From Leptolyngbyaceae cyanobacterium (GTDB lineage Bacteria; Cyanobacteriota; Cyanobacteriia; Cyanobacteriales; Aerosakkonemataceae): 64,000 nt of DNA. The position numbers and the translations under genes were made by a program. The notes under the pieces are model-generated. The model did no database searches, had not been told where the DNA came from, and saw only the letters and a program-made list of their open reading frames with translations. Position 1 is the first letter of the stretch; every line of letters starts with the position of its first letter. The stretch covers positions 32,571 to 96,570 of the forward strand of contig DATNQN010000011.1 in NCBI GenBank assembly GCA_036703985.1, written 5' to 3'. Positions 33,798-43,015 of the stretch are shown here, piece after piece.

Positions 33798-34781
33798 TCA
33801 GTCCTCATACCTGCAACGAGGGCTGAAGTCCTCACTACAAAATAAACTTAGCGATTGTCCGGTTCCGCCACGACGAACTTTAATTAATTCAGCACAGATA
33901 CTGACGGCAATTTCCTCTGGAGTTAAAGCGCCGATATCTAAACCGATGGGAGCATAAATTTTTTCAATTATAGTTTCGGGATATCCTTCTCGTACTAATT
34001 GTTGTTTTACTAGACGAACGCGCTTTAAAGAGCCGATCGTACCAATATATTGAGTTTTTTGTTTTAACAAAATTCGCAATGCTGCTAAGTCGTGTTGAAT
34101 TCCTCTCGTTACTAGAGCGGCATACAAATTTTCGGTTGGTAATGGGTAATTATCGGTAATCGGGAATGGGATAATTGTAGATGCTTGAGGAAATCTTGCT
34201 TCGATGGCAAATTCCGAGCGGTCATCTTGTACGATAATCTGAAATCCAGCTAAATGTGCAATTTGCGCTAATGGAATCGCTACGTGACCTGCACCTATAA
34301 TTAATAATGTTGGTGGCGGTAATAAAACTTCTCGAAAAGATAAGATAGGATTTTTTTCATCCTGGGTAGTTTGTAAATGTATTGGCATTTCGCGGACAAA
34401 TGGTGTCACCAATGTAGCTGAATTACCTGCCGATAAAATTTCGATAATTTGATTTAACAGCGATAAATTTGCACTCGTCCAACGTTCCAACCAAACTTGC
34501 ATCGTACCGCCGCAAACTCCTTGCGTTTCTCGATGGGTAGCGCCAGATAAATCGATTTCTAATAATTGTTTTTCACCAGTTTCTAGTACTTCTATGGCTT
34601 TTTGGATAACTTTTGCTTCGCCTGCACCACCACCGATCGTACCGACGATCGATCGATCGGCACGAACGATCATTTTTGCGCCCACTTCTCTGGGAACAGA
34701 ACCTTTGATGCTGGTGACAGTAGCGAGAACTACGGGGTTTTGTTGGATAGCTTGAGCTAGTTGTTGGTAGAAGTCAAGCAT
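33798..34781 (-). CDS. xdhC: XdhC/CoxF-family Moco insertion factor
   Basis: A 327-residue XdhC-like protein. N-terminal domain: VVLATVTSIKGSVPREVGAK, GTIGGGAGEAKVI and QGVCGGTMQVWLE. C-terminal Rossmann domain: PTLLIIGAGHVAIPLAQIAH, then YIGTIGSLKRVR and APIGLDIGALTPEEIA. XdhC binds molybdenum cofactor, protects its sulfurated form and loads it into xanthine-dehydrogenase-type enzymes. No such enzyme lies in the window. The MocA-like gene follows 57 bases downstream. The last dozen residues (CSEDFSPRCRYED) and stop are encoded by a GTGAGGACTTCAG palindromic repeat, so the 3' end has been replaced or extended. Confidence 0.88.
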   Translation of the reverse strand: MLDFYQQLAQAIQQNPVVLATVTSIKGSVPREVGAKMIVRADRSIVGTIGGGAGEAKVIQKAIEVLETGEKQLLEIDLSGATHRETQGVCGGTMQVWLERWTSANLSLLNQIIEILSAGNSATLVTPFVREMPIHLQTTQDEKNPILSFREVLLPPPTLLIIGAGHVAIPLAQIAHLAGFQIIVQDDRSEFAIEARFPQASTIIPFPITDNYPLPTENLYAALVTRGIQHDLAALRILLKQKTQYIGTIGSLKRVRLVKQQLVREGYPETIIEKIYAPIGLDIGALTPEEIAVSICAELIKVRRGGTGQSLSLFCSEDFSPRCRYED

Positions 34782-34953
34782 TTTCAGGTATATTAATCGA
34801 CATATTGCGCCATTTATAACAGAAGGCAGAACGGAAAAGTCTAAAAAACAAGATTTTGAGCAATTTATCTATCTTAATCGCCTTGCCCGGTGCTATACAT
34901 GACTTTAGATTCTGTTCGCTCTGCTACCCGCGATCGGTTTCCACTACCATAGA

Positions 34954-35164
34954 TATAGCGATCCTAAATGAATTGCGAACAACTAAACCCCTCCCAAACC
35001 TGCCCTTACCAAGGGGAGGGCTAGTGCAGCACAGCAGAAATAACCCACCAATTTTTTTTTCTCCCCTGCTCCTCTGCTCCCCTGCCCCCTACTATTAGCA
35101 CTGATGGAAAATTTCTGCCTAAATGCACTAGGGTGGGGTTGATTACTTAAATAGGATCGCAATA
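34954..35164. mobile_element. 105-bp MITE, copy 2, split by an insertion
   Basis: Left end TATAGCGATCCTA and right end TAGGATCGCAATA (one mismatch to the other copies), with the inner sequences of the family. A 103-bp element plus a 4-base duplication interrupts the inner hairpin. No gene is supported in the whole 590-base gap 34782-35371. Confidence 0.82.
35025..35127. mobile_element. 103-bp nested element with CTAG target duplication
   Basis: Sits in MITE copy 2 between two CTAG copies (35021-35024 and 35128-35131), where intact MITE copies have one CTAG. Its ends TGCAGCACAGCAGAAAT and ATTTCTGCCTAAATGCA are imperfect inverted repeats. The inside is pyrimidine-rich (CTCCCCTGCTCCTCTGCTCC). 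It has no coding capacity. I saw no second copy in the window. Confidence 0.65.
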
Positions 35165-35371
35165 GCAACTTTCATTAATAAATGCGATGATTAGCACTTG
35201 GTTGCAAGAACTTTAAAAATGCGGCAAGCACCCCCACCCCATACGGTTCTCACCACTGCTAACTACCGCCACAGAGAGATACTCTTGTAATAGCAAAGTA
35301 AACAAAAGTTCATATAAGCGTCAACGTTATAGAAACCGCTTAGTGAACCGCTCGGCGAGGTAAAATTCCCC

Positions 35372-37852
35372 ATGTTTGAATACTTTACAGACAAAGCAGT
35401 TAGAGCAGTCATGTTAGCTCAGGAAGAGACACGACGCCTGGGACACAACCTCGTGGGAACCGAGCAAATCCTGCTGGGGTTGATGGGAGAAGGAACCAGC
35501 GTAGCAGCGAAAGTGCTGACCGATTCAGGTGTTACTTTAGAAAAAGCGAGAAAAGAAGTTGAAAAAATTATCGGTCGCGGTTCTCGCTTCGTACCAACGC
35601 AAATTCCCTTCACCCCTAAGGTTAAGCGCGTTTTTGAGCAAGCTTTTGAAGAAGCTCGTCAATTAGGACATAATTATATTGGCCCAGAACACCTGCTGCT
35701 AGGATTGACCCAGGAAAAAACGGGTGTAGCAGCTAAGGTACTGGAAAATCTCGGCGTTGACCCTACCGATATCCGCACGCAGTTAATCGAGATGCTGGGA
35801 GATGTGGCATCTATAGGTGCTGGCGGTAGTCAAAAGCGAGGTTTTTCGGGTCGCGGTGCTGGTAAGACTACGAATTTGGATGAGTTTGGCACTAATCTTA
35901 CTCAACTGGCAGCAGAAGGTAAACTCGATCCGGTGGTGGGTCGGGAGAAGGAAATTGAACGGGCTGTCCAAATTTTAGGTCGCCGCACGAAGAATAATCC
36001 GGTGTTGATAGGAGAACCGGGAGTTGGTAAAACTGCGATCGCAGAAGGTTTAGCTCAACGCATTGCCAATAAGAGCATCCCAGAAATCTTGGCAGACAAG
36101 CAAGTTTATAGCTTGGATATGGGATCGCTAATTGCAGGTACTCGGTTCCGAGGTGAGTTTGAAGAGCGCATCAAGACGATTTTAGATGAAATTCGCCAAG
36201 CGGGAAATATCATCTTAGTAATTGATGAACTTCATACCCTGATCGGTGCAGGAGCAATCCAAGGTAGCATGGATGCTGCCAATATGCTCAAACCTGCTTT
36301 GGCGAGAGGTCAGTTGCAGTGCATGGGTATGACTACCCTGGATGAATACCGGAAACATATCGAACGGGATGCTGCTTTAGAACGTCGCTTCCAACCGATT
36401 ATGGTTGGCGAACCTAGCGTAGAAGAAACGATCGAGATTTTACATGGTTTGCGTTCTGCTTACGAACAACACCATAAGGTGAAAATTTCCGATCAAGCGC
36501 TGGAAGTAGCTGCTATACTCTCAGACCGTTATATTAACGATCGCTTTTTGCCAGATAAAGCAATTGACTTGATCGACGAAGCTGGATCTCGCGTTCACCT
36601 GAGAAATACCACTGTTTCTGCTACCAAGGATGTGAAGCAGAAGTTGCGCCTGGTAACGAAAGAGAAAGAAGCGGCGGTGCAGGTGCAGGATTTTGAGAAG
36701 GCGGGAGAGTTGCGCGATCGGGAATTGGAATTGGAAACGCAATTGAAAGAAATTGTCGCCAACAATAAAAAAACCCAACCTGTCAACTTGCCGATCGTTG
36801 AAGAAGAAGATATCGCCCAAATAGTTTCCTCTTGGACTGGCGTACCGGTCAACAAGATCGCTGAATCCGAATCTGAATTGCTGATCCACTTAGAAGATAC
36901 CTTGCACCAGCGTCTGATCGGACAACATGAAGCGGTGACAGCAGTATCCCGCGCCATTCGTCGCGCCAGAGTTGGATTGAAAAATCCCAATCGTCCGATC
37001 GCCAGCTTTATTTTCTCCGGCCCAACCGGAGTTGGCAAGACCGAATTAGCCAAAGCATTAGCTGCTTATATGTTCGGTTCCCAAGAAGCGATGATTCGCG
37101 TCGATATGTCCGAATATATGGACGCTCATAATGTTTCCAAACTGATCGGTTCTCCTCCTGGTTTCGTCGGTTACGATGAAGGCGGTCAACTAACAGAAGC
37201 AGTGCGTCGTCGTCCCTACTCGGTAGTACTATTCGACGAAATCGAAAAAGCTCACCCCGATGTATTCAACGCTTTATTGCAACTATTAGATGATGGTCGT
37301 TTAACTGATGCCAAAGGTCGCACGGTAGACTTCAAAAATACCCTAATTATCATGACCTCTAATGTCGGATCTAAGGTAATTGAAAAAGGCGGCGGCGGTC
37401 TTGGTTTCGAGTTCTCCGAAAACCAAAGCGAATCGAATTACAATCGCATTCGTTCCTTGGTAAATGAAGAACTCAAGCAATATTTCCGTCCCGAATTCCT
37501 CAACCGCTTAGATGAAATCATCGTCTTCCGTCAACTCATCAAAGATGAAATCAAGCAAATTGCTGACATCATGTTGAGTGAAGTTTCTCATCGCTTAATC
37601 GAGCAAGGAATTACTCTGAAAGTTACCGAACAATTCAAAGATCGTTTGGTGAAAGAAGGCTACAATCCTGCTTATGGTGCGAGAGAATTACGTCGAGTCA
37701 TCATGCGACTATTGGAAGATAGTTTAGCAGAAGCAATGTTATCTGGTCGGATTAAAGAGGGAGACGTTGCTGCGATCGATATCGATGATGATGGTAAGGT
37801 TTTGGTAAGGAAAGATGAATACCGAGAATTAGTTCTGGAAGCTGTCGGTTAA
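35372..37852 (+). CDS. clpC: ATP-dependent Clp protease ATPase ClpC
   Basis: An 826-residue HSP100 unfoldase feeding ClpP-type proteases. The double N-domain (residues 1-145, [20 protein letters not shown] and its repeat [20 protein letters not shown]) is followed by AAA-1 with Walker [10 protein letters not shown]. Next are the UVR-containing middle region ([18 protein letters not shown]), AAA-2 with [14 protein letters not shown], and [16 protein letters not shown]. The middle domain and length are those of ClpC, not ClpB. It ends ELVLEAVG. An essential housekeeping chaperone in cyanobacteria. ATG after GGCGAGG; the promoter is presumably in the 200 bases after the MITE. A strong terminator follows. 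Confidence 0.97.
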   Translation: MFEYFTDKAVRAVMLAQEETRRLGHNLVGTEQILLGLMGEGTSVAAKVLTDSGVTLEKARKEVEKIIGRGSRFVPTQIPFTPKVKRVFEQAFEEARQLGHNYIGPEHLLLGLTQEKTGVAAKVLENLGVDPTDIRTQLIEMLGDVASIGAGGSQKRGFSGRGAGKTTNLDEFGTNLTQLAAEGKLDPVVGREKEIERAVQILGRRTKNNPVLIGEPGVGKTAIAEGLAQRIANKSIPEILADKQVYSLDMGSLIAGTRFRGEFEERIKTILDEIRQAGNIILVIDELHTLIGAGAIQGSMDAANMLKPALARGQLQCMGMTTLDEYRKHIERDAALERRFQPIMVGEPSVEETIEILHGLRSAYEQHHKVKISDQALEVAAILSDRYINDRFLPDKAIDLIDEAGSRVHLRNTTVSATKDVKQKLRLVTKEKEAAVQVQDFEKAGELRDRELELETQLKEIVANNKKTQPVNLPIVEEEDIAQIVSSWTGVPVNKIAESESELLIHLEDTLHQRLIGQHEAVTAVSRAIRRARVGLKNPNRPIASFIFSGPTGVGKTELAKALAAYMFGSQEAMIRVDMSEYMDAHNVSKLIGSPPGFVGYDEGGQLTEAVRRRPYSVVLFDEIEKAHPDVFNALLQLLDDGRLTDAKGRTVDFKNTLIIMTSNVGSKVIEKGGGGLGFEFSENQSESNYNRIRSLVNEELKQYFRPEFLNRLDEIIVFRQLIKDEIKQIADIMLSEVSHRLIEQGITLKVTEQFKDRLVKEGYNPAYGARELRRVIMRLLEDSLAEAMLSGRIKEGDVAAIDIDDDGKVLVRKDEYRELVLEAVG

Positions 37853-37870
37853 GGTTTAGAATTTGTGTTT

Positions 37871-37900
37871 CCCCTGGTAGTGATGCCAGGGGATTTTTTT
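37871..37900 (+). terminator. Rho-independent terminator of clpC
   Basis: CCCCTGG (37871-37877) pairs with CCAGGGG (37886-37892), and GATTTTTTT follows. It begins 19 bases after the clpC stop. Confidence 0.85.
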
Positions 37901-37902
37901 AT

Positions 37903-38004
37903 TAGACTTCTTGCAAAAGTGTAAAATCTTGTTTTTTTACCACAGATATCCACAGATAAACACAGATGAACACAGATGAGATATCGACTTTTGCAAGAGG
38001 TCTA
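37903..38004. mobile_element. CACAGAT repeat flanked by 18-bp inverted repeats
   Basis: TAGACTTCTTGCAAAAGT (37903-37920) and ACTTTTGCAAGAGGTCTA (37987-38004) match as inverted repeats at 17 of 18 bases. Between them lie AATCTTGTTTTTTTACC and four CACAGAT units. A second, partly decayed copy runs through 44148-44209. This looks like a MITE that carries the CACAGAT units. Confidence 0.65.
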
Positions 38005-38076
38005 TTCAAGTTAAAATTATTCATAGTTAGCTAATGATTTCTCTGGCTAAATTGAGATATTGCGACCAGTCAAAAG

Positions 38077-38529
38077 TCATTGATACTCCACATCGATACA
38101 AAGTTTATCCCGCACTTCGTATGGAATATTTAACCACCAATCATTTTCTAACCGATCGAGTTTGTCCATTGCTTCATCGGTAGAAATATTGGTAGAAATT
38201 AGTATGAAAAGTTGCTGATAGTCGATGATTTCTGGATCGTTAACCACCTCCAGAAATAACTGGTAATTGCGAAAGTATTGTCCGATCTTGTTAGGAACTT
38301 CCAGTAATACAGGAACTAGAAAAGGTAATTTGTCTAAAAAATGTAAGATTTTTGCTGGCTCTCTAAATGCGTACAATTCCTGTAATGATTGAATATTGGA
38401 TGGGGAAATTGTCGGGATGGTGTGTTCTTTAGCTGCTATTTTTTCTATAATCATGGATGCGATCGCATCCTGTTCGGTATCTGGAAGTTGATATACTACT
38501 ACTAAGGCTTGCTCTAGTTGGTTAGTCAT
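38077..38529 (-). CDS. Uncharacterised protein with antitoxin-like N-terminus
   Basis: A 150-residue protein. The first 35 residues (MTNQLEQALVVVYQLPDTEQ, then DAIASMIIEKIA) resemble N-termini of cyanobacterial antitoxins that begin LEKAIAKLQTLPEEEQDAIA. The rest (residues 45-150) is acidic and helical and ends NDWWLNIPYEVRDKLCIDVE, which I do not recognise. The ATG at 38529 is chosen because the antitoxin-like block starts there; the frame is open 43 codons further upstream without conserved sequence. No toxin gene is adjacent. The function is unknown. Confidence 0.5.
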   Translation of the reverse strand: MTNQLEQALVVVYQLPDTEQDAIASMIIEKIAAKEHTIPTISPSNIQSLQELYAFREPAKILHFLDKLPFLVPVLLEVPNKIGQYFRNYQLFLEVVNDPEIIDYQQLFILISTNISTDEAMDKLDRLENDWWLNIPYEVRDKLCIDVEYQ

Positions 38530-38637
38530 TTGAAAACTTCTTGGGTTTAATTTATTTCGGTAGACAGTTACTTTAGAAAGCTCATCAATATTATAATTTT
38601 TACTCAAGCAGACTGGCGCAGGCTTAGGTAAGTTTGA

Positions 38638-39114
38638 GTGAGAGAAATGCGATCGCACTCCTCACTCCTCCATCTCACCACCCCCAAACCGTCCTTTCCA
38701 CGCCACAATCAAACTGTAACTACCAACAAAGCAACTTTCTACAAGCTTTTGCTAAACAAGGAATCGGAGAAACAACAGGAATCAGCGCAAATTTTACGCC
38801 ATCATCTGCTATTTATAGAAAAGGAGGGTATAGGCAAATTATCTGATGATGGTTCCTATTGGTTTGGTGAGTTCCTCAGCTTGGTGGATTTAGCCTTCTA
38901 TCCTTGGTTTGAGCGTTTTGCCGTTGTGGAACATTATCGCGCTTTTGCCTTGCCCTCCGAATGCGTGCGCCTTCAGCAATGGTGGGAAGCGATGGGTAAG
39001 CGCCCATCTGTACGAGCGATCGCAAATCAGTCAAAATTCTATATTGAGCAATATCTACAATACGCCAATCACACGGCTACAGGAATCACTGCCCAAGAAA
39101 TGCGCCAAAACTAA
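38638..39114 (+). pseudogene. Glutathione S-transferase C-terminal fragment
   Basis: From about 38707 the frame reads like the all-helical C-terminal GST domain: ATFYKLLLNKESEKQQESAQ, HHLLFIEKEGIGKLSDDGSY, SLVDLAFYPWFERF, LPSECVRLQQWWEAMGKRPS and VRAIANQSKFYIEQY. The N-terminal thioredoxin-like glutathione-binding domain is missing. The upstream part of the frame is repeat-rich (CTCACTCCTCCATCTCACC). A truncated remnant is most likely; a free-standing C-terminal domain would not bind glutathione. Confidence 0.7.
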
Positions 39115-39159
39115 ATTTCATCCTGTATTGGCCGCAATTACCCCTAAAAATAAAAATCA

Positions 39160-39177
39160 GCCCCGGTTTTCCGGGGC
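39160..39177 (+). terminator. GCCCCGG-TTTT-CCGGGGC hairpin
   Basis: A perfect 7-bp GC stem with a TTTT loop, 46 bases after the GST fragment. There is no long T-run. Confidence 0.6.
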
Positions 39178-39732
39178 CTGAATCATAAGTTCCAGGGTAA
39201 TCCACTATAGAATCTCATCTCCTGCATAATTAGTACCTCTATCTAAAGAGAGAAAAACCTGAAACTATCTGCGCTATTTGGCTGAATTCGGTTATGAAAT
39301 TATTCAGTAAAACTAATCCTTATGATAGATGCAAGGCGAGTGCAATAGCACTCTCATCTGACAGAAACAGGGATTAATTAAACCATCAAATCTATTTTTA
39401 ATGTGCTTGCTTAACAAAATTTAGTAATAATTGCCCAGAATTATAGCACTTTTATTAATGTTTATTATTGGCCTTGAGGAAGGATCTCAATTGAAAAATT
39501 GTTATATCCTTAGAAAGTAGATCTATTTTTAAAGAACGATAAAATACAGATAATGTCGGGTTTGCTTAATCGAGGCAAATCAGTAGCATAGCATTATATG
39601 CTAACTAGGGAAATATCTCTAGTTAGCTCAAAAAGTCTTCTATGTTTTTAACACTTTTTCATGACAATTAAATACTTCAAATAATTTAGGTGCTGTTACT
39701 AAGTCTGTAAAGTTTTGATTCTGTCACTGACA
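39178..39732. other. Long gene-free region upstream of the sugar ABC operon
   Basis: About 555 AT-rich bases with no supported gene. One notable structure is GCTAACTAG (39600-39608) facing CTAGTTAGC (39619-39627) across ten bases, a perfect 9-bp inverted repeat 106 bases upstream of the binding-protein start. It could be a hairpin or a regulator site for the transporter. AATCGAGGCAAATC lies just before it. Confidence 0.5.
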
Positions 39733-41070
39733 ATGTTCTATCAACAAACGATCGAGAAACTGCAAAAAATGCTTCACAAGCTCAGTTTTTTGCTGAGAAT
39801 AGGCATTTTTCTAGCTGTCTTCTTGACTACTATCCTGATTAGCAAGTATGCAACAGCCCAGCAACCAATAGTTCTCACTATGTTAATGCAGGGGCAAGAT
39901 ATTGCTAATTGGACGCCATTCGTTAGAGAATTTGAAACCAAAAACCCTAGCATTCGGATTAATTTAGTAGAGGGGCCGTTTGATACCAACTTAATAGAGA
40001 ATCTTTATACTTCTGCTTTTTTGTTAGGAGAATCACCCTACGATGTGATCAATATGGATATTGTTTGGGTGCCTAAATTTGCAGCAGCCGGATGGGTAAT
40101 AGATTTAACAGACCGAGTTAATTCAGAACAAATAGCCAAATTTGTTCAAGGAAATATCGAGGGTGGACGCTACCAAGGTAAGCTTTATCGCATACCTCAT
40201 GCTTCTGATGTAGGGGTGCTTTACTATCGCGCCGATTTGTTAAAAAAAGCGGGTTTAAAACCACCAGAAACCTTTACACAAATGCTCGAAATTTCCCAGC
40301 GATTGCAGAAACAAGAAAATATTCCTTGGGGCTATCTCTGGCAAGGGAGACAATACGAAGGTGTATCCGCTATGTTTGTGGAAGTTCTCGAAGGTTTTGG
40401 CGGTTTTTGGGTTAATCCCGATACTTTAGAAGTAGGACTTGACCAACCACAATCAATCGAAGCAGTGGAGTTTCTTCGCAACACAATTACTAATCATATT
40501 TCTCCGCCAGGTGTCACTACTTATGGAGAAGAAGAAACCCGTCTCTTATTTCAAAATGGTGGTGCGATTTTCTTACGCAATTGGCCTTATGTGTGGCGAT
40601 TAGCTAACCAAGAAAATTCAAAAGTGCAGGGAAAAATTGGGATTAAACCCATGATTCATGCGGCTGGTGTAACTGGTGGTTCTTGTTTGGGAGGATGGGG
40701 TTGGGGAATTTCTACAACTTCCAAACATCCAGAGGAAGCATGGCAGTTAATTCAATATCTTACCAGTGAGGAAACCCAGAAAAAATTTATTCTGCAAACT
40801 GGATTAGTTCCCAGTTATAAATCTTTGTTTACTGATGCAGAAGTGGTGGCTAAATATCCCCATTATCCTCAATTGCTACAAGCGGTTCAACAGCCTGCTT
40901 TACGTCCTCCTTTACCTCAATATGCCCAAGCTTCTGATATTTTACAACGATATCTCAGTGCGGCTTTTACTAGACGAATGAGTGCGGAAAAAGCTATGAA
41001 TGCAGCAGCAAAGGAAACTAGAAATTTATTAGGTAGAAGTAGAAAAATGCCTGTTTCAAAAGCTGGGTAA
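39733..41070 (+). CDS. Sugar ABC transporter substrate-binding protein
   Basis: A 445-residue periplasmic binding protein of the MalE/UgpB/GgtB type. The signal sequence has a hydrophobic core about residues 16-34 and a likely cut after TAQ (KYATAQQP). The mature part shows FVREFETKNPSIRINLVEGP, IVWVPKFAAAGWVIDLTD, GKLYRIPHASDVGVLYYR and GGSCLGGWGWGIST, typical of oligosaccharide or glucosylglycerol-type binders. The ATG at 39733 is preferred over an upstream TTG. It is first in an operon with two permeases and an ATPase, although 143 bases separate it from the first permease. The substrate cannot be read from sequence; compatible-solute sugars (glucosylglycerol, trehalose, sucrose) are known for relatives. 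Confidence 0.88.
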   Translation: MFYQQTIEKLQKMLHKLSFLLRIGIFLAVFLTTILISKYATAQQPIVLTMLMQGQDIANWTPFVREFETKNPSIRINLVEGPFDTNLIENLYTSAFLLGESPYDVINMDIVWVPKFAAAGWVIDLTDRVNSEQIAKFVQGNIEGGRYQGKLYRIPHASDVGVLYYRADLLKKAGLKPPETFTQMLEISQRLQKQENIPWGYLWQGRQYEGVSAMFVEVLEGFGGFWVNPDTLEVGLDQPQSIEAVEFLRNTITNHISPPGVTTYGEEETRLLFQNGGAIFLRNWPYVWRLANQENSKVQGKIGIKPMIHAAGVTGGSCLGGWGWGISTTSKHPEEAWQLIQYLTSEETQKKFILQTGLVPSYKSLFTDAEVVAKYPHYPQLLQAVQQPALRPPLPQYAQASDILQRYLSAAFTRRMSAEKAMNAAAKETRNLLGRSRKMPVSKAG

Positions 41071-41213
41071 ATTCATTTAAAAATTGATGTATAAAGCAAC
41101 AGATTCAAGGGAAGGGCGGGTTTTGATTTCAATCTTATTGGTGATAATTTCAAGTGTTTTGCTAAACCCGATCCTACATCTTACATATTTGGATTTGGAA
41201 ATTTAAAATAAAC

Positions 41214-42122
41214 ATGAAAATAGACACAATAAAACGACGAGAACAAAGAACGGGATGGCTGTTAGTGTTACCAGCATTCATCCTATTGTTATTGGTATTT
41301 GCTTATCCCATTTTGAGAGCTTTTTGGTTGAGTTTATATACTCAAAATTTAGCTACTCAACTACAACAAGTGTTTTCTGGGTTAAGCAATTATCAGCGGA
41401 TGTTAGATGACGGGCGATTTTGGCAGAGTATGTGGAATACTACTGTTTTTACTACTGCTTCTGTTTTACTGGAATTGATTTTAGGAATTGCGGTTGCTTT
41501 GGTGTTGAATCAAGCTTTTAAAGGACGCAGTATCGTGCGAACAATTACCTTGATGCCTTGGGCTTTGCCAACTGCGGTGATGGGGGTGGCTTGGGCATGG
41601 ATTTTTAATGACCAATATGGCGTAATCAATGATATTTTGCGTCGCTTAGGTTTGATTGAAACGGGGATTAGCTGGTTGGGAAATCCAGTTCTAGCGATGA
41701 TGGCAGTGGTGGCGGCAGATGTTTGGAAAACCACCCCTTTTATTGCTCTTTTGTTGTTAGCTGGATTGCAATCTATTTCGGATGATTTATACGAAGCCCA
41801 TGCCATTGATGGTGCTAGTCCTTGGCAAAGTTTTCGGAAAATTACCCTGCCTTTGTTAATGCCGCAAATCGTGATTGCTTTGTTGTTTCGCTTTGCCCAA
41901 GCTTTTGCGATTTTCGATTTAATTCAAGTGATGACTGGTGGGGGGCCTGCGGGTGCAACAGAAACGGTTTCTATTTATATTTATAGTACGGTGATGCGTT
42001 ATTTAGATTTTGGTTATGGCGCGGCGCTGGTGGTGGTGACGTTTTTGTTGTTAGTCGCTGCGGTGGCGATCGCAAGTTTTCTATTGTCCAAAGCACGCGC
42101 TAATATAGCAGGAGGATCGTAA
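41214..42122 (+). CDS. Sugar ABC transporter permease 1 (MalF/GgtC type)
   Basis: A 302-residue inner-membrane permease with six hydrophobic segments. The cytoplasmic EAA loop reads YEAHAIDGASPWQSFRKITL, which docks with the ATPase. The N-terminus GWLLVLPAFILLLLVFAYPI and FSGLSNYQRMLDD are typical of the MalF side of carbohydrate importers. It is followed by permease 2 after three bases, so the two are translated together. Confidence 0.92.
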   Translation: MKIDTIKRREQRTGWLLVLPAFILLLLVFAYPILRAFWLSLYTQNLATQLQQVFSGLSNYQRMLDDGRFWQSMWNTTVFTTASVLLELILGIAVALVLNQAFKGRSIVRTITLMPWALPTAVMGVAWAWIFNDQYGVINDILRRLGLIETGISWLGNPVLAMMAVVAADVWKTTPFIALLLLAGLQSISDDLYEAHAIDGASPWQSFRKITLPLLMPQIVIALLFRFAQAFAIFDLIQVMTGGGPAGATETVSIYIYSTVMRYLDFGYGAALVVVTFLLLVAAVAIASFLLSKARANIAGGS

Positions 42123-42125
42123 ATT

Positions 42126-42992
42126 ATGGCTATTGCACGAGAGCGATCGTCATCAACTCCAAAATTCACAGTACGGCAAATTATTCTGCCTATTGCCGTG
42201 ATTGTAGTGGTAATTTTCTTCTTAGGGCCGATTTTGTGGCAAGTCTTAACTTCTGTCAAAGAAAATAGAGATATTTCGGCGATTCCTGTGGTTTACATTC
42301 CCACGAGAATCACTTTTGAACATTATTTATCTCTGTTCAGTCGGCGTCCTTTTGGCATCTACATTTTTAATAGCGCTTTTGTTTCTTTCACTTCCACTTT
42401 ACTGTGTTTGGCTTTAGGCGCACCAGCTGCTTATGCTTTGGCGCGGTTGCGAATTTGGGGCAAAAATATCATCCTGGCTAGCATTTTAATTATCACCTTA
42501 TTTCCGGCTGTATTACTATTTTTAGGATTGTTGGAAGTGATCAAAGCAACTCATTTAGGTAATAACTACCTAGCACTAATTATTCCTTACACTGCGATTA
42601 ATTTACCTTTAACTATTTTGGTAATGCGGAGTTTCTTTCAACAATTACCAAAAGATTTAGAAGATGCGGCAAGAGTAGATGGATATAACACGGTACAAAT
42701 GCTGTGGCATATTCTGCTACCGATGACTGTTCCTGCATTGGTAACCACGGGAATTCTCACCTTTATTTCTGCTTGGAATGAATTTATTTTTGCTCTCACG
42801 TTTATGACTCGTGAAACCATGAAAACTATTCCGGTGGCAACTGCTCAATTAAGCGGTGCTTCTGTGTTTGAAGTTCCTTATGGGCCGATCGCTGCGGCAA
42901 CTGTATTAGGGACATTACCCCTACTTTTATTAGTTTTGTTTTTCCAACGAAAAATCGTACAAGGTTTAACGGCTGGTGCTGTTAAAGGATAA
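42126..42992 (+). CDS. Sugar ABC transporter permease 2 (MalG/GgtD type)
   Basis: A 288-residue partner permease with six membrane segments. Its EAA loop is LEDAARVDGYNTVQMLWHIL, followed by LPMTVPALVTTGILTFISAW and NEFIFALTFM, typical of the MalG side. The N-terminus has the LGPILWQVLTSVKENRDIS pattern. It starts three bases after permease 1 and ends 23 bases before the ATPase gene. Confidence 0.92.
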   Translation: MAIARERSSSTPKFTVRQIILPIAVIVVVIFFLGPILWQVLTSVKENRDISAIPVVYIPTRITFEHYLSLFSRRPFGIYIFNSAFVSFTSTLLCLALGAPAAYALARLRIWGKNIILASILIITLFPAVLLFLGLLEVIKATHLGNNYLALIIPYTAINLPLTILVMRSFFQQLPKDLEDAARVDGYNTVQMLWHILLPMTVPALVTTGILTFISAWNEFIFALTFMTRETMKTIPVATAQLSGASVFEVPYGPIAAATVLGTLPLLLLVLFFQRKIVQGLTAGAVKG

Positions 42993-43015
42993 AATACCCA
43001 ATCTAAAATCGAACA

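Noticed and set aside
37929..37980. CACAGAT arrays as a CRISPR
   Set aside because: Units are 7-11 bases with no unique spacers of constant length; they occur as isolated short arrays in many gaps.
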